Below are positions 41,011 through 50,366 of a DNA stretch of 64,000 bases, piece by piece. The notes beneath the pieces are model-generated. The model made no database searches. It saw only the letters and a program-made list of their open reading frames with translations, and was not told where the DNA came from. Each line of letters begins with the position of its first letter. Within the stretch, counting starts at the first letter, position 1. The DNA is taken from contig CASEXH010000003.1 of the NCBI GenBank assembly GCA_949291945.1, forward strand, positions 1 to 64,000, written 5' to 3'. The translations under genes were made by a program, and so were the position numbers. The stretch is from an uncultured Bacillota bacterium. GTDB taxonomy: Bacteria > Bacillota > Clostridia > Lachnospirales > Lachnospiraceae.

Positions 41011-43011
41011 TTATTCTTTCACGATCTTTACAGAACACTTATGGGACAGCGGGAAATATCCTCCATAAATAGCTCCTGTCAGGGCTGCGGTGACGGCCAA
41101 GGCCGTGGCCGAACCCTGAGAGCCGTAAATCCCAAGCATTTCCCGGCAGACCTGGATCCCGAAGATGGAATGAACCACTGCCAGAGCAAGAGGCAGGAGA
41201 AAGAGAAGGCCGTTCTGCTGTCTTAAGGCTCTCCGGATCTCTTTTTCCTCACAGCCCAGCTTCTGGAGGATCTGGTACTTTCCTCTGCTGTCTGCACTGT
41301 CAGACAGGATCTTCAGGGCCAGCACTGCGGATCCGGAGATCAGGAAACAGATTCCCAGATACAGGCCCAGAAAAATATACATGGCGCTAGTGCCGATACT
41401 GTCATCATAGATAGCGGACTGGGTAGTTACCTGTACGGGGGCATAACTGCTCCCCTCTGGGTTCAGTCTCCGGGCAAAATTCTGATCCATTTCCTGGGCA
41501 AACTCTTTGCCCTTATCCCGGTAATCTCCCATGACATAATTCATATACCGCTCTTCTTTTCCAAGTTCTGTGGAATCGGGCAGAAGCAGGATCCCGGCAT
41601 TCTGAGGCTGATAATACATCTGGAGATAACCGTCCTGACAGGTATTTTCTCTGGCATGATAGGTTTTTCCCTTCACCATAATCTCCTGTCGCTGGGAAAG
41701 TCCCGTATTCCATCTCCCGACAGCTCCCTCCTGATTGGCAATGATCAGATACTGGTCCCGGGCCAGCTCATACTCCGGCATATGATAGGCTCTGGCCGCC
41801 TTATTGTAATCCCCCACTTTCATCACCTCTACCGGGGTCTGGTCAAAGAGCTGTCCGTAGTAATCCTCTTCCCCGTGGCCTTGTCCTGTCACTGCCTCAT
41901 TGGTCAGTTCCGGGATCTGGTAGGTATATACACTGATCAGATCCTGAAAATCCTCTAAAGAGATCTCCCGGCTTTCCATAATGTCAAAGATGGAATAAGA
42001 GTCTGTCATTTCCTTGGACATGGAAATGGACACAGGAGCCAATTTTTCAGCCTCCTGGTCTTTGTACTCTTTTCTGGCAATGGCAGCATACAAAAGGCAG
42101 ATGGTCATAAAGATCAGCAGACAGATCACACTGCAGGCCATCACTGTAGAATTCAGCTTATTAGACAATTCCCCTACCACAAAAGAATGCAGCCTCCGGT
42201 AGTACAGCTTCCGGAATTTCCCTGCTGCCGCCATGAGAAAACCGGACAGGGACCAGAATACCAGAAAGGTCCCCAGGATTCCCAGGATCACCTGGGTGAG
42301 AACGTCCATTTCTGTAGTCATAGCCTGCTGGTTAATAGTCACATTGTAATAGGCAATTCCCAAAAGCACCGCCGCCACAAGAAAGACCAGACCGCAGAGT
42401 ATGGGATTTTTCAGGAAATTCTTCTCCTTTTTCCTCCATGCGGTAAGAAATTCCACCAGTCTGGCCCGGCTTACGGAAAAGGTATTAAAGACCATGACCA
42501 CCAGATAGATGAGGAGAAAATATAGAATACTTTTCCCCACTGCCTGGCCGGAGACCACAAATTCATATCTGGATACATCCGCCTGAAACAGGTTGGAAAC
42601 CACCAGGGACATAAGCTGGGAAAGGCCCATCCCGGCCAGCAGTCCTACTCCCAGGGAGATCAGGCCCATCCAGATGGTCTCCAGCCACAGCATAGCCGCC
42701 AGTTTGATCCGCCCCATGCCCAGGGTAAGGTAGATCCCAAATTCCTTTTTCCGCTTCTTCAGCATAAACCTGCTGGCATAGACGATCAGATACCCCAGGA
42801 TCAGAGATACGAAAACACTTACCCCCGACAGGACTCCGTTCATCGTACTGATAATGGCGGCTTTCGTCTGGGTTACCTCCATCATGGCTGTCTGGGTCTC
42901 GATGGCATTAAAGATATAGAAAATTGCCACCCCCAGGATCATAGTAAAAAAGTAAATAGAATAATCCCGGATACTTTTTCTGAAATTTTTCAGAGACAGA
43001 CTAAACAACAT
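41011..43011 (-). CDS. BceB-type ABC transporter permease
   Basis: A 666-residue FtsX-family permease of the peptide antibiotic resistance type. Ten membrane spans are predicted: one at the N-terminus (YSIYFFTMILGVAIFYIF), three pairs through residue 300, a large outside loop (about 320-540) and three final spans. The N-terminus LSLKNFRKSIRDYSIYFFTM is typical of BceB/VraG proteins. It works with the ATPase upstream (11-base overlap) and the two-component system further upstream. Expected function: sensing and removal of cell-wall active peptides such as bacitracin. Confidence 0.9.
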   Translation of the reverse strand: MLFSLSLKNFRKSIRDYSIYFFTMILGVAIFYIFNAIETQTAMMEVTQTKAAIISTMNGVLSGVSVFVSLILGYLIVYASRFMLKKRKKEFGIYLTLGMGRIKLAAMLWLETIWMGLISLGVGLLAGMGLSQLMSLVVSNLFQADVSRYEFVVSGQAVGKSILYFLLIYLVVMVFNTFSVSRARLVEFLTAWRKKEKNFLKNPILCGLVFLVAAVLLGIAYYNVTINQQAMTTEMDVLTQVILGILGTFLVFWSLSGFLMAAAGKFRKLYYRRLHSFVVGELSNKLNSTVMACSVICLLIFMTICLLYAAIARKEYKDQEAEKLAPVSISMSKEMTDSYSIFDIMESREISLEDFQDLISVYTYQIPELTNEAVTGQGHGEEDYYGQLFDQTPVEVMKVGDYNKAARAYHMPEYELARDQYLIIANQEGAVGRWNTGLSQRQEIMVKGKTYHARENTCQDGYLQMYYQPQNAGILLLPDSTELGKEERYMNYVMGDYRDKGKEFAQEMDQNFARRLNPEGSSYAPVQVTTQSAIYDDSIGTSAMYIFLGLYLGICFLISGSAVLALKILSDSADSRGKYQILQKLGCEEKEIRRALRQQNGLLFLLPLALAVVHSIFGIQVCREMLGIYGSQGSATALAVTAALTGAIYGGYFPLSHKCSVKIVKE

Positions 43012-43768
43012 GGTTCAGATCACCTCCCAGCAGTGCAATGACATGAATGATCTGGTCAAAAAATCCCTTCCGTTCCGCCTCTCCCTTTCTCAGCTCATGG
43101 AACAGCTTTCCGTCCTTTAAAAACAGCACCCGGTCACTGTAACTGGCGCAGAGAGGATCATGGGTCACCATCAGTATCGTAGCCCCAAGCTCCCGGTTCA
43201 GAAACTGCAGATTATCCAGGAGCATCCCTGCGCTTTGAGAATCTAATGCTCCCGTTGGCTCGTCCGCCAGGATCAGGGAAGGATTGGTGATCATGGCTCT
43301 GGCACAGGCACACCGCTGTTTCTGTCCTCCGGACATCTGATAGGGATATTTCTTCAGCACCTCCCGGATATTCAGCTTTTTGGCCATCTCCTCTACCTTT
43401 CCGGGAATCCTGGCCGGCTTTTCATTCTGGATCTGAAGGGCCAGGGCAATATTGTCAAAACCGTTTAAAGTATCCAGAAGATTAAAATCCTGGAAAATAA
43501 ATCCCAGCTTTTCCCGGCGGAATTTAGAAAGGCTTCTTCCTCTCAGCTTCGTCACGTCCTTTCCCTCCACCAAAATATGCCCTCCTGTCACCCGGTCAAT
43601 GGTAGAAATACAGTTTAAAAGAGTAGTTTTCCCCGATCCGCTGGCTCCCATTACTGCTGTAAATTCACCCTTCTCCACAGAAAAGCTGATATCGTCCACT
43701 GCCTTTGTAAGGCTGGATTTATTTCCGTAATATTTCATCATATGCTGGATCTCCAGTAATTTTTCCAC
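43001..43768 (-). CDS. BceA-type ABC transporter ATPase
   Basis: A 255-residue ATPase starting at GTG 43768, 8 bases after AAGGAGG; the ATG at 43849 lies upstream of the -10 hexamer. Walker A GASGSGKTT, signature MSGGQKQRCACARAM, Walker B LILADEPTGALDS and H-loop MVTHDPLCASY are intact. It shows the normal BceA length and order. Expression is likely induced through the palindrome at 43868-43883 by the response regulator encoded upstream. Confidence 0.92.
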   Translation of the reverse strand: MEKLLEIQHMMKYYGNKSSLTKAVDDISFSVEKGEFTAVMGASGSGKTTLLNCISTIDRVTGGHILVEGKDVTKLRGRSLSKFRREKLGFIFQDFNLLDTLNGFDNIALALQIQNEKPARIPGKVEEMAKKLNIREVLKKYPYQMSGGQKQRCACARAMITNPSLILADEPTGALDSQSAGMLLDNLQFLNRELGATILMVTHDPLCASYSDRVLFLKDGKLFHELRKGEAERKGFFDQIIHVIALLGGDLNHVV

Positions 43769-43819
43769 AGATCTTCCTCCTTTTTCTCTGTCAGCAAGAT
43801 ACTTTTCTTTACAGACTCT

Positions 43820-43883
43820 ATTATAAGAAAAACCACTGTGCCCAGCCATGGATTTTTATTACCAAACCTTACATCTGTGTAAG
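43820..43883 (-). promoter_or_regulatory. Bce-type operon promoter and palindrome
   Basis: A perfect palindrome CTTACA-TCTG-TGTAAG at 43868-43883 sits upstream of a TATAAT (43825-43820 on the minus strand). The -35 region (about 43843-43848) is poor, as expected for a promoter that needs an activator. BceR-like regulators bind inverted TTACA/TGTAA-type sites at this position. Confidence 0.6.
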
Positions 43884-43890
43884 ATACAAA

Positions 43891-44037
43891 AGAGCTGCTG
43901 CATTAGTTAACTGTCAGGAATATTTGTACATTTTATGGGAATTTGTCGAGCACAGCTTTGAAACTATAGGCTCAAGCAGCGCAGACTGAACTATAAAATG
44001 TATAAATATTCCCGATTTTGACTAATGCAGCAACTCT
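43891..44037. repeat. Dispersed palindromic repeat, copy 3 (full-length)
   Basis: A 147-bp element with 46-bp imperfect terminal inverted repeats: AGAGCTGCTGCATTAGTTAA on the left and the mirror of AGAGTTGCTGCATTAGTCAA on the right, both followed by GGAATATTTRTACATTTTAT. The centre holds GAATTTGTCGAGCACAG and ATAGGCTCAAGC. It separates the kinase from the ABC operon and contains the last codons of the kinase gene. Confidence 0.85.
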
Positions 44038-45041
44038 TCTGTGTGTTTGTCCTGTCCGAATTCTATAAAGATTTCTGTGTATTCTCCTTTCTCGGATTCT
44101 GCCCAGATCCGGTGTCCCAACCTGTCGCAGAGTTTTTTGCAGAGATAAAGTCCCATGCCAGTAGAGCTCTGTCCCTTTCTCCCGTTTTCTCCTGTGAAAG
44201 AGTGTTCAAAGATCCTGGGAAGGTCGGCCTTGGAGATTCCTATGCCGTTGTCCCGGACAGAAAGAAGGATTCCCCGGGAAGTCCTTTTGGCAGAGAAGCG
44301 GATACAGGGATCTTTCTCTTTCTTATATTTTACACTGTTGTTCAGGATCTGGCTTAAAATAAAGCTCAGCCACTTCTCGTCTGTCCGCACAGGAATATCC
44401 CCGATCTCCTGAAGGACCTGGATGTGGTTCAGGATCAGACTGTCCCGGTTTCTGGAAATCACCTGGTCTGTCACGGCTTTCATAGAATATTCTTTGATCA
44501 CATAGTCCTTCTCCAGCACCTGGCTTCTGAGATAATAAAGGACCTGCTCCACATAACTGTCCATTCTGGCCACCTGTTCTTTCATCACTCTGGAATTCTC
44601 ACCCCTGTCCTTGTGGAGAAGGAGCCTCATACTGGCAATGGGAAGCTTCACCTCATGGATCCAGGCTTCCACATACTGTTTAAAGGCATTATTTTTCCTC
44701 TGCTGGGCAAAGATCTGGTCACTCATGGCCTTTCCCATCTGCTCCACGGTGTCATAGAGGATCCTTCCCTCCAGAAAATCCGGAGCCTTTATCATCTCCT
44801 GGATCAGATATTTTTCATCCAGGTTCTCCAGCTTTTCCTCCAGCTCTCTGTAAAACCGGTTCTTCCTCATATACTCCCACAAAAGCGTCCCTGCCAGTCC
44901 CAGAATCTGGATCCCAGCCGCAAGGATCATCAGCTCAGTCTGAACCTGGAAAAAGTACAGCACCAGCTGGATCGGCCCAGCGGTAAGGAACCAGAGGAGG
45001 ATCAGTCTCCAGCAGTCTTTTATATAATCAAGTTTCTTCAT
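44022..45041 (-). CDS. BceS-type intramembrane-sensing histidine kinase
   Basis: A 339-residue kinase with two spans close together (about 10-30 and 36-55) and no real outside domain, the mark of intramembrane-sensing kinases that read the state of their ABC transporter. The H-box is EAWIHEVKLPIASMRLLL (His near 129), N-box LSQILNNSVKYK, G1 DNGIGI and G2 STGMGLYL. The last residues (EELLH) and the stop codon are encoded by the end of the repeat element, so the natural C-terminus has been replaced. The gene overlaps the regulator by four bases. Confidence 0.92.
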   Translation of the reverse strand: MKKLDYIKDCWRLILLWFLTAGPIQLVLYFFQVQTELMILAAGIQILGLAGTLLWEYMRKNRFYRELEEKLENLDEKYLIQEMIKAPDFLEGRILYDTVEQMGKAMSDQIFAQQRKNNAFKQYVEAWIHEVKLPIASMRLLLHKDRGENSRVMKEQVARMDSYVEQVLYYLRSQVLEKDYVIKEYSMKAVTDQVISRNRDSLILNHIQVLQEIGDIPVRTDEKWLSFILSQILNNSVKYKKEKDPCIRFSAKRTSRGILLSVRDNGIGISKADLPRIFEHSFTGENGRKGQSSTGMGLYLCKKLCDRLGHRIWAESEKGEYTEIFIEFGQDKHTEELLH

Positions 45042-45706
45042 AATAGTAAGTATCCCTGTCCTCTCCGAGTTTCTATGGCTCCCTGTATTCCGGCTTCTTC
45101 CAGCTTCTTTCTGAGCCGGTTAATGTTTACAGTCAATGTGTTGTCATCGATAAAGTCATTGCAGTCCCAGAGATGATCTATCAGTTCGTCCCTGGATACG
45201 ATCCTGCCCTGATTCTTGATCAGGTAATAAAGAATGGAAAACTCATTTTTTGACAGCACCCGCTCTTCTCCCTGATAAGTCATGGTACTGCGGAGAAGGT
45301 TAAGATGGATCCCTCTGTACTCTACTTCCTCCTGGGGAGTTCCCGGCTGGATCCGCCTGAACAGGGCTTCCATTTTTAGCAGAAGCAGGGTGGGATTATA
45401 GGGCTTGGTAATATAATCGTCTGCGCCGCAGCTCATAGCCAGGATCTGATCCATATCTCCTTCCCTGCTGGTAACCATAATCACAGGGATCTGGGATTTC
45501 TGTCTTAAGTTTCTCAAAATCTCCTGACCGTTAGCCCCGGGAAGAAGGATATCCAGCAGCACCAGATCCGGTTCTGCACGGAGGATCTCCTCTTCTGTCC
45601 TGTCAAATTTCTCCAGACAGAAGGTCCCATATCCGTTTTCTTTCAGAAGGCTGTCCAGGGCCTGTCTCAATACTTTGTCATCCTCCACCACTGCGATTTT
45701 TTTCAT
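45038..45706 (-). CDS. BceR-type OmpR-family response regulator
   Basis: A 222-residue regulator. KIAVVEDDKVLRQ supplies the acid pocket, the target Asp lies in LVLLDILLPGANG near residue 52, Lys in DYITKPYNP, and the winged helix ends with DDNTLTVNINRLRKKLEE. It belongs with the kinase and ABC pair downstream and should bind the CTTACA/TGTAAG palindrome. The start is ATG 45706 after GAGGTAG. Confidence 0.92.
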   Translation of the reverse strand: MKKIAVVEDDKVLRQALDSLLKENGYGTFCLEKFDRTEEEILRAEPDLVLLDILLPGANGQEILRNLRQKSQIPVIMVTSREGDMDQILAMSCGADDYITKPYNPTLLLLKMEALFRRIQPGTPQEEVEYRGIHLNLLRSTMTYQGEERVLSKNEFSILYYLIKNQGRIVSRDELIDHLWDCNDFIDDNTLTVNINRLRKKLEEAGIQGAIETRRGQGYLLL

Positions 45707-45799
45707 GTATGTTCTACCTCTGCATTCCATATGAAGATTTTTATGTTAGTTTCTTAATCATCAGTATAGCCTATCTTTCGTTTTTTTCAAGGAAAAGAA

Positions 45800-45852
45800 A
45801 AAAGCAGCCCCGAAACCGCTGCCGGAGTTTTCCGGTTTCTGGTTTCGGGGCT
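45800..45852 (-). terminator. Terminator downstream of the DUF4250 gene
   Basis: AGCCCCGAAACC pairs with GGTTTCGGGGCT over 12 bp; on the minus strand it is followed by GCTTTTTTCTTTT. Confidence 0.8.
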
Positions 45853-45866
45853 TCCCTTCTATTTCC

Positions 45867-46040
45867 TTATACAAACTGATTTCTGGCCCTGTCATACTCG
45901 TAGTCAATACCTGCCAGCTTTGTCTTGATCTCCTCCGGATTTAATCCCTTGTCCTCGCACATAGAAGACAGTGAGGAATAAAAATCACGAAGCTGAGTGT
46001 TCACATAGCTTAAAAGCATCACCGGATCCTTGGGTATCAT
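45867..46040 (-). CDS. DUF4250 protein
   Basis: A 57-residue protein MIPKDPVMLLSYVNTQLRDF continuing YSSLSSMCEDKGL and ending YEYDRARNQFV. This is the typical DUF4250 pattern (MIPKDPxMLLSxVNxKLRD), a small helical protein of unknown role found widely in Clostridia. AAAGGAGG lies directly upstream. It follows clpB on the same strand with 57 bases between, and a strong terminator follows. Confidence 0.85.
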   Translation of the reverse strand: MIPKDPVMLLSYVNTQLRDFYSSLSSMCEDKGLNPEEIKTKLAGIDYEYDRARNQFV

Positions 46041-46097
46041 GGTCTTCCTCCTTTAATTCCGGATTATTACTGGGGCCAGTTCTCAGGACTTTGAAAA

Positions 46098-48704
46098 TCA
46101 GCTCGCTGCAGTGTCCTGAACAGATACTGCGTGGGCCGTAAGCTGGCCGTTTTCCAGATCAATGATGATCCTGTCATCTGCTCTTACATCACCGGAAAGG
46201 ATCAGTCTTGCAGTAAGTGTTTCTACATTCTTCTGTACAAACCTCTTCAGAGGACGTGCTCCGTAAACAGGATCATATCCGCCTTCAATAATATAATCTT
46301 TTGCGTCTTTTGTCAATTCTATAGAAAGCTCCTGATCTTTTAATCTCTTGTTCAGGTCTGCCATAAGCAGATCAACAATACCGCTGATGTTCTCTTTGGT
46401 CAGAGGCTTGAACATGATGATCTCATCCAGCCGGTTCAAAAACTCCGGACGGAAATGAGCTCTTAAATCCTTCTCTACCATGTCCCTGGCTTCCTGCTTG
46501 ATCTCTCCGTTATCCTCAATTCCCTCCAGAAGATAGGTGGAACCGATATTGGAAGTCATGATCAGGATGGTGTTCTTAAAGTCTACGGTCCTGCCCTGGG
46601 AGTCTGTGATCCGTCCGTCGTCCAGTACCTGGAGCAGTACGTTGAACACATCCGGATGGGCCTTCTCAATCTCATCAAAAAGGACTACAGAATAGGGTTT
46701 TCTTCTTACGGCTTCTGTAAGCTGTCCCCCTTCTTCATATCCTACATATCCCGGAGGCGCTCCGATCAGTCTGGACACAGAGTATTTCTCCATATATTCA
46801 CTCATATCAATACGGACCATGTTCTGCTCGTCATCAAAAAGTGTGGCGGCCAGAGTCTTAGCCAGCTCTGTCTTACCTACACCGGTAGGTCCAAGGAACA
46901 GGAAGGAACCGATAGGCTTGGTAGGATCCTTAATACCGGCTTTGGAACGGATAATAGCGTCTGTTACCTTTGCAACGCCTTCGTCCTGTCCGATCACCCG
47001 TTTATGAAGCTCCTCTTCCAGGTGAAGGATCTTGGCACGCTCCCCTTCCGTAAGTTTCGCCACAGGGATTCCCGTCCACCGGGAAATGATCCTGGCAATC
47101 TCATCTTCTGTAACGCTTTGATGAACCATAGACAGATCCTGGTTCTTAGCTTTTTCCTCCTCTGCTTCCAGCTGTTTCTGCAGCTTGGGCAGTTCCCCGT
47201 ACTGAAGCCTTGCAGCCTCATTCAGATCATACTCTCTCTGAGCTTTCTGGATCTGATTGTTCATATCTTCAATCTGTTCTCTCAGCTTCTGGAGATGTTC
47301 TACAGTAACCTTTTCATTATCCCACTGGGCTTTCTGGCTGTTGAATTTATCTTTCAGCTCTGCCATTTCTTTCTGGAGCTCTACCAGACGGTCCTGACTG
47401 AGACGGTCGTTTTCCTTTTTAAGAGCCGCCTCCTCGATCTCCATCTGCATGATCTTGCGGCGCATTTCATCCAGCTCTGTGGGCATGGAATCCAACTCTG
47501 TCTTGATCAGGGCACAGGCCTCATCTACCAGGTCGATAGCCTTATCCGGCAGGAACCTGTCAGAAATATAACGGTCAGACAGGGTAGCTGCGGCCACCAG
47601 AGCGCTGTCGGTAATCTTTACTCCATGGAAGACCTCGTAGCGTTCCTTCAGTCCACGGAGAATGGAAATGGTATCTTCTACTGTAGGCTCATCCACCATA
47701 ACCGGCTGGAACCTACGTTCCAGAGCAGCATCTTTTTCAATATATTTCCGGTACTCATCCAGAGTAGTGGCGCCGATACAGTGGAGCTCTCCTCTTGCCA
47801 GCATAGGTTTCAGCATATTTCCTGCATCCATGGCTCCGTCGGTCTTCCCTGCCCCTACTATCAGATGCAGCTCATCAATGAACAGGATGATCTGTCCTTC
47901 GCTTTTCTTTACTTCTTCCAGAACGGCTTTCAGCCTTTCCTCGAACTCGCCTCTGTATTTGGCGCCCGCCACCAGAGCCCCCATATCCAGGGCAAAAATC
48001 TTCTTATCCTTCAGCCCGTCAGGAACATCTCCCTGAACGATCCTCTGGGCCAGTCCCTCAACGGCTGCCGTCTTACCTACTCCAGGCTCGCCGATGAGCA
48101 CCGGATTATTCTTGGTCTTCCTGGACAGTATACGGATCACGTTTCGGATCTCACTGTCACGGCCGATCACAGGATCCAGCTTCTGTTCCCTTGCCTTTTC
48201 CACCAGATCCTCCCCGTATTTATTCAGAGTATCATAGGTCACTTCGGGATTATCTGTAGTCACCCTCTGGTTTCCCCTGACAGTACTCAGAGCCTGAAGA
48301 AATCTTTCTTTGGTGATCCCATATTCCTGCCAGATCTTCTTCATAGAAGGACTCGGGTGATCCAGCAGGGCAAGGAACAGATGCTCAACAGAGACATACT
48401 CGTCTCCCATAGCCTTTGCCTCATCCTCCGCAGTTACCAGAGCCTTATTCAGATACTGGCCGATATAAGGCTGACCGCCGGAAACCTTTGTCCTGGCGTT
48501 TAATGCCTGCTCTATCCTGTCAAGAAAATGCTCCTTCTGGATCTCCATTTTCTCGATCAGTTTCAAGATCAGACTGTCCTCCTGGTGGAGAAGGTTATAG
48601 AGCAGATGCTCCTGTTCAACCTCCTGGTTGCCGAATTCATATGCTGTCTTCTCCAAATCCTGAACAGCCTGAAGCGATTTCTGTGTGAATTTACTGATAT
48701 TCAT
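46098..48704 (-). CDS. clpB: ClpB ATP-dependent disaggregase
   Basis: An 868-residue Hsp100 chaperone that resolves protein aggregates with DnaK. The N-terminal domain (1-145) is followed by NBD1 with GEPGVGKTA and [13 protein letters not shown], the coiled-coil M-domain (about 400-530) that marks ClpB rather than ClpA or ClpC, and NBD2 with [12 protein letters not shown] and [13 protein letters not shown]. No ClpP-docking IGF loop is expected or seen. ATG 48704 follows GGAGGGG; the two Met codons upstream are less likely. A CIRCE operator covers its promoter. Confidence 0.96.
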   Translation of the reverse strand: MNISKFTQKSLQAVQDLEKTAYEFGNQEVEQEHLLYNLLHQEDSLILKLIEKMEIQKEHFLDRIEQALNARTKVSGGQPYIGQYLNKALVTAEDEAKAMGDEYVSVEHLFLALLDHPSPSMKKIWQEYGITKERFLQALSTVRGNQRVTTDNPEVTYDTLNKYGEDLVEKAREQKLDPVIGRDSEIRNVIRILSRKTKNNPVLIGEPGVGKTAAVEGLAQRIVQGDVPDGLKDKKIFALDMGALVAGAKYRGEFEERLKAVLEEVKKSEGQIILFIDELHLIVGAGKTDGAMDAGNMLKPMLARGELHCIGATTLDEYRKYIEKDAALERRFQPVMVDEPTVEDTISILRGLKERYEVFHGVKITDSALVAAATLSDRYISDRFLPDKAIDLVDEACALIKTELDSMPTELDEMRRKIMQMEIEEAALKKENDRLSQDRLVELQKEMAELKDKFNSQKAQWDNEKVTVEHLQKLREQIEDMNNQIQKAQREYDLNEAARLQYGELPKLQKQLEAEEEKAKNQDLSMVHQSVTEDEIARIISRWTGIPVAKLTEGERAKILHLEEELHKRVIGQDEGVAKVTDAIIRSKAGIKDPTKPIGSFLFLGPTGVGKTELAKTLAATLFDDEQNMVRIDMSEYMEKYSVSRLIGAPPGYVGYEEGGQLTEAVRRKPYSVVLFDEIEKAHPDVFNVLLQVLDDGRITDSQGRTVDFKNTILIMTSNIGSTYLLEGIEDNGEIKQEARDMVEKDLRAHFRPEFLNRLDEIIMFKPLTKENISGIVDLLMADLNKRLKDQELSIELTKDAKDYIIEGGYDPVYGARPLKRFVQKNVETLTARLILSGDVRADDRIIIDLENGQLTAHAVSVQDTAAS

Positions 48705-48770
48705 ACAAATCCCCTCCATCATCTTATGAAATAGCCTGTAAAACAGACTTGGTTTTCTTGTTCTAGTGCT

Positions 48771-48813
48771 ACTATAACACTTGTTATTAGCACTGTCAAC
48801 CCCTGAGTGCTAA
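48771..48813 (-). promoter_or_regulatory. clpB promoter with CIRCE operator
   Basis: The CIRCE palindrome TTAGCACTG-N9-GAGTGCTAA at 48787-48813 differs in one base from the consensus. On the minus strand TTGACA (48799-48794) lies inside it, and TATAGT (48776-48771) follows after exactly 17 bases. HrcA should repress this promoter. Confidence 0.92.
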
Positions 48814-48846
48814 TTTTTTGAAAATTCTGTTCATTTATACAGCGAA

Positions 48847-48883
48847 AGCCGGTCTAAGCGGCCCCACCCCGCTTAAACCGGCT
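48847..48883. terminator. Hairpin after the sugar acetyltransferase gene
   Basis: AGCCGGTCTAAGCGG pairs with CCGCTTAAACCGGCT with one mismatch. The T-rich flank is better on the plus strand (CTCTTTCTTATTTT) than on the minus strand, so its direction is not clear. Confidence 0.5.
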
Positions 48884-48888
48884 CTTTC

Positions 48889-49503
48889 TTATTTTATATC
48901 AATCAATTTATCCTTATCGTAATATTTCTCATCTTCTTCTGTGATCTCCCTGTAAACTTTGCAAGGATTTCCAAAGGCGATCACATTGGCCGGAATATCT
49001 TTTGTTACTACACTTCCCGCCCCGATAATGCTGTTCTCTCCGATAGTGACTCCCGGCATAACCATGGCATTAGCACCGATCCACACACCGCTGCCAACTT
49101 TCACCGGCTTATTATACTGGGCTTCCTTTGCCCTGAGTCTGGGGGACACCGGATGGGTCCCTGTGCACAGCACCACGTTAGGACCGATCATAACATTGTC
49201 GCCAATCTCTATTACGGCATCATCCACCAGTACCAGGTTAAAATTGGCATATACATGGTCTCCCATATACACGTTCTTGCCTCCCCAGTTGGCGTGAAAG
49301 GGTGTCTCAATATAGCAGTTATCTCCGATCCTTCCGAACATTTTCTTCAGAAGGGCTTTTTTCTCTTCTCCTTTACTGGGAGGGAGCTGATTATAGGTAA
49401 ACAGCATATCCAGATATTTTCCCTGTTCCTTCATCAGTTCCTCATTGTCGCAGTAGTACAGTTTTTCATGATGGATTCTGTATAAAGTCTCTTCTAAATT
49501 CAT
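48889..49503 (-). CDS. Maltose/galactoside O-acetyltransferase-like enzyme
   Basis: A 204-residue hexapeptide acetyltransferase of the Maa/LacA/NodL group. It has the N-terminal helical segment (EETLYRIHHEKLYYCDNEEL), FHANWGGKNVYMGDHVYANFN, the catalytic His in LCTGTHPV, and hexapeptides ending GAGSVVTKDIPANVIAFGNPCKV. It acetylates a sugar hydroxyl using acetyl-CoA; exact sugar unknown. ATG 49503 is chosen since GGAGGAGG lies 5 bases upstream. Confidence 0.9.
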   Translation of the reverse strand: MNLEETLYRIHHEKLYYCDNEELMKEQGKYLDMLFTYNQLPPSKGEEKKALLKKMFGRIGDNCYIETPFHANWGGKNVYMGDHVYANFNLVLVDDAVIEIGDNVMIGPNVVLCTGTHPVSPRLRAKEAQYNKPVKVGSGVWIGANAMVMPGVTIGENSIIGAGSVVTKDIPANVIAFGNPCKVYREITEEDEKYYDKDKLIDIK

Positions 49504-49634
49504 AGAACCTCCTCCAGATGGATACCTTCTTCCATCTGCCCGTAAGATAATGATTTTCCGTGCCATCAGTATAGCATATCTGTCTCTGGCTCTCAATCAG
49601 ATACAACCAGATAAATCTTTCTTAGAAAACGGAT

Positions 49635-50366
49635 TCAGATCTCTACCCCGGAAAGTTCCACGATCTTTTCACCAGCCAGGTGCTGGAACAAAGCTATGAT
49701 CCTGCCCACACCGATAACTGCCAGCACTGTTCCGATCCCTATTCCCACCAAATGTCCGGCGAGAGTGAGACCCAGGATAATAGTAACTGTAATATTAAAG
49801 AGATCAAAGCAGTTTTTTGTAAATCCTACATTTTTGTGGATACAGTCTGCTATGGCCTGAACGATCCCATCGCCGGGATTGGGCACGATCCTCATAGAAA
49901 GAGACATGGAAACGCCCACACCGGTAAAAATAATAGCCAAGATCAGCACCAAAAGCCGCAGAGGCAGTTTCTGAAGTCCTTCTGTATCTGGAGAAAAGTC
50001 AGGTAGCAAAGATCCAAATACATTCAGAAATCTTGTAAAAACAAGGCTCAAAGGAATCTGCAGGATATCCATGAGCAGGATTAGCTTTTTATCTTTTTTC
50101 CTGGCCGGAGCCAAAGCTTCATCCCCATATACTCCCCTCCGTTTCTCCCTTATACGGTGGAGAAAAAGCTCTGCCACCACAAAAAGCGAATACAACATAA
50201 GAGTCATATCCCCAAAGTTCAGATGAAAGATCGTGGAAATACTGTAAGATACCGATATGATAGGAGATACCCCCAAACCCGCTTTCGTATTCAGAGTCAG
50301 ACCCATGGCCAGAATCAGCAGGCCCAATATATAAAAGCCGACTCTGTAGGCCTCTTGCTTTTTCAT
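49635..50366 (-). CDS. YczE/YyaS/YitT-like membrane protein
   Basis: A 243-residue integral membrane protein with about five spans: LGLLILAMGLTLNTKAGLG, SIYSxx-type DMTLMLYSLFVVAELFL, LLVLILAIIFTGVGVSMSL and the C-terminal pair. The TKAGLGVSP and NPGDGIVQAI motifs match the YczE family, which is often controlled by MocR-type regulators, though no MocR gene lies here. The start ATG 50366 sits inside one of two copies of a 25-bp direct repeat. Function unknown. Confidence 0.75.
   Translation of the reverse strand: MKKQEAYRVGFYILGLLILAMGLTLNTKAGLGVSPIISVSYSISTIFHLNFGDMTLMLYSLFVVAELFLHRIREKRRGVYGDEALAPARKKDKKLILLMDILQIPLSLVFTRFLNVFGSLLPDFSPDTEGLQKLPLRLLVLILAIIFTGVGVSMSLSMRIVPNPGDGIVQAIADCIHKNVGFTKNCFDLFNITVTIILGLTLAGHLVGIGIGTVLAVIGVGRIIALFQHLAGEKIVELSGVEI

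Noticed and set aside
43769..43849. Upstream ATG for the BceA-type ATPase
   Set aside because: It lies before the -10 hexamer and lacks a ribosome site, while GTG 43768 has AAGGAGG.
46656..48503. Long open frame of 615 codons opposite clpB
   Set aside because: It is antisense to a conserved gene, has no ribosome site and an amino acid pattern (many Leu, His, Ile, Gln) typical of a mirror frame.
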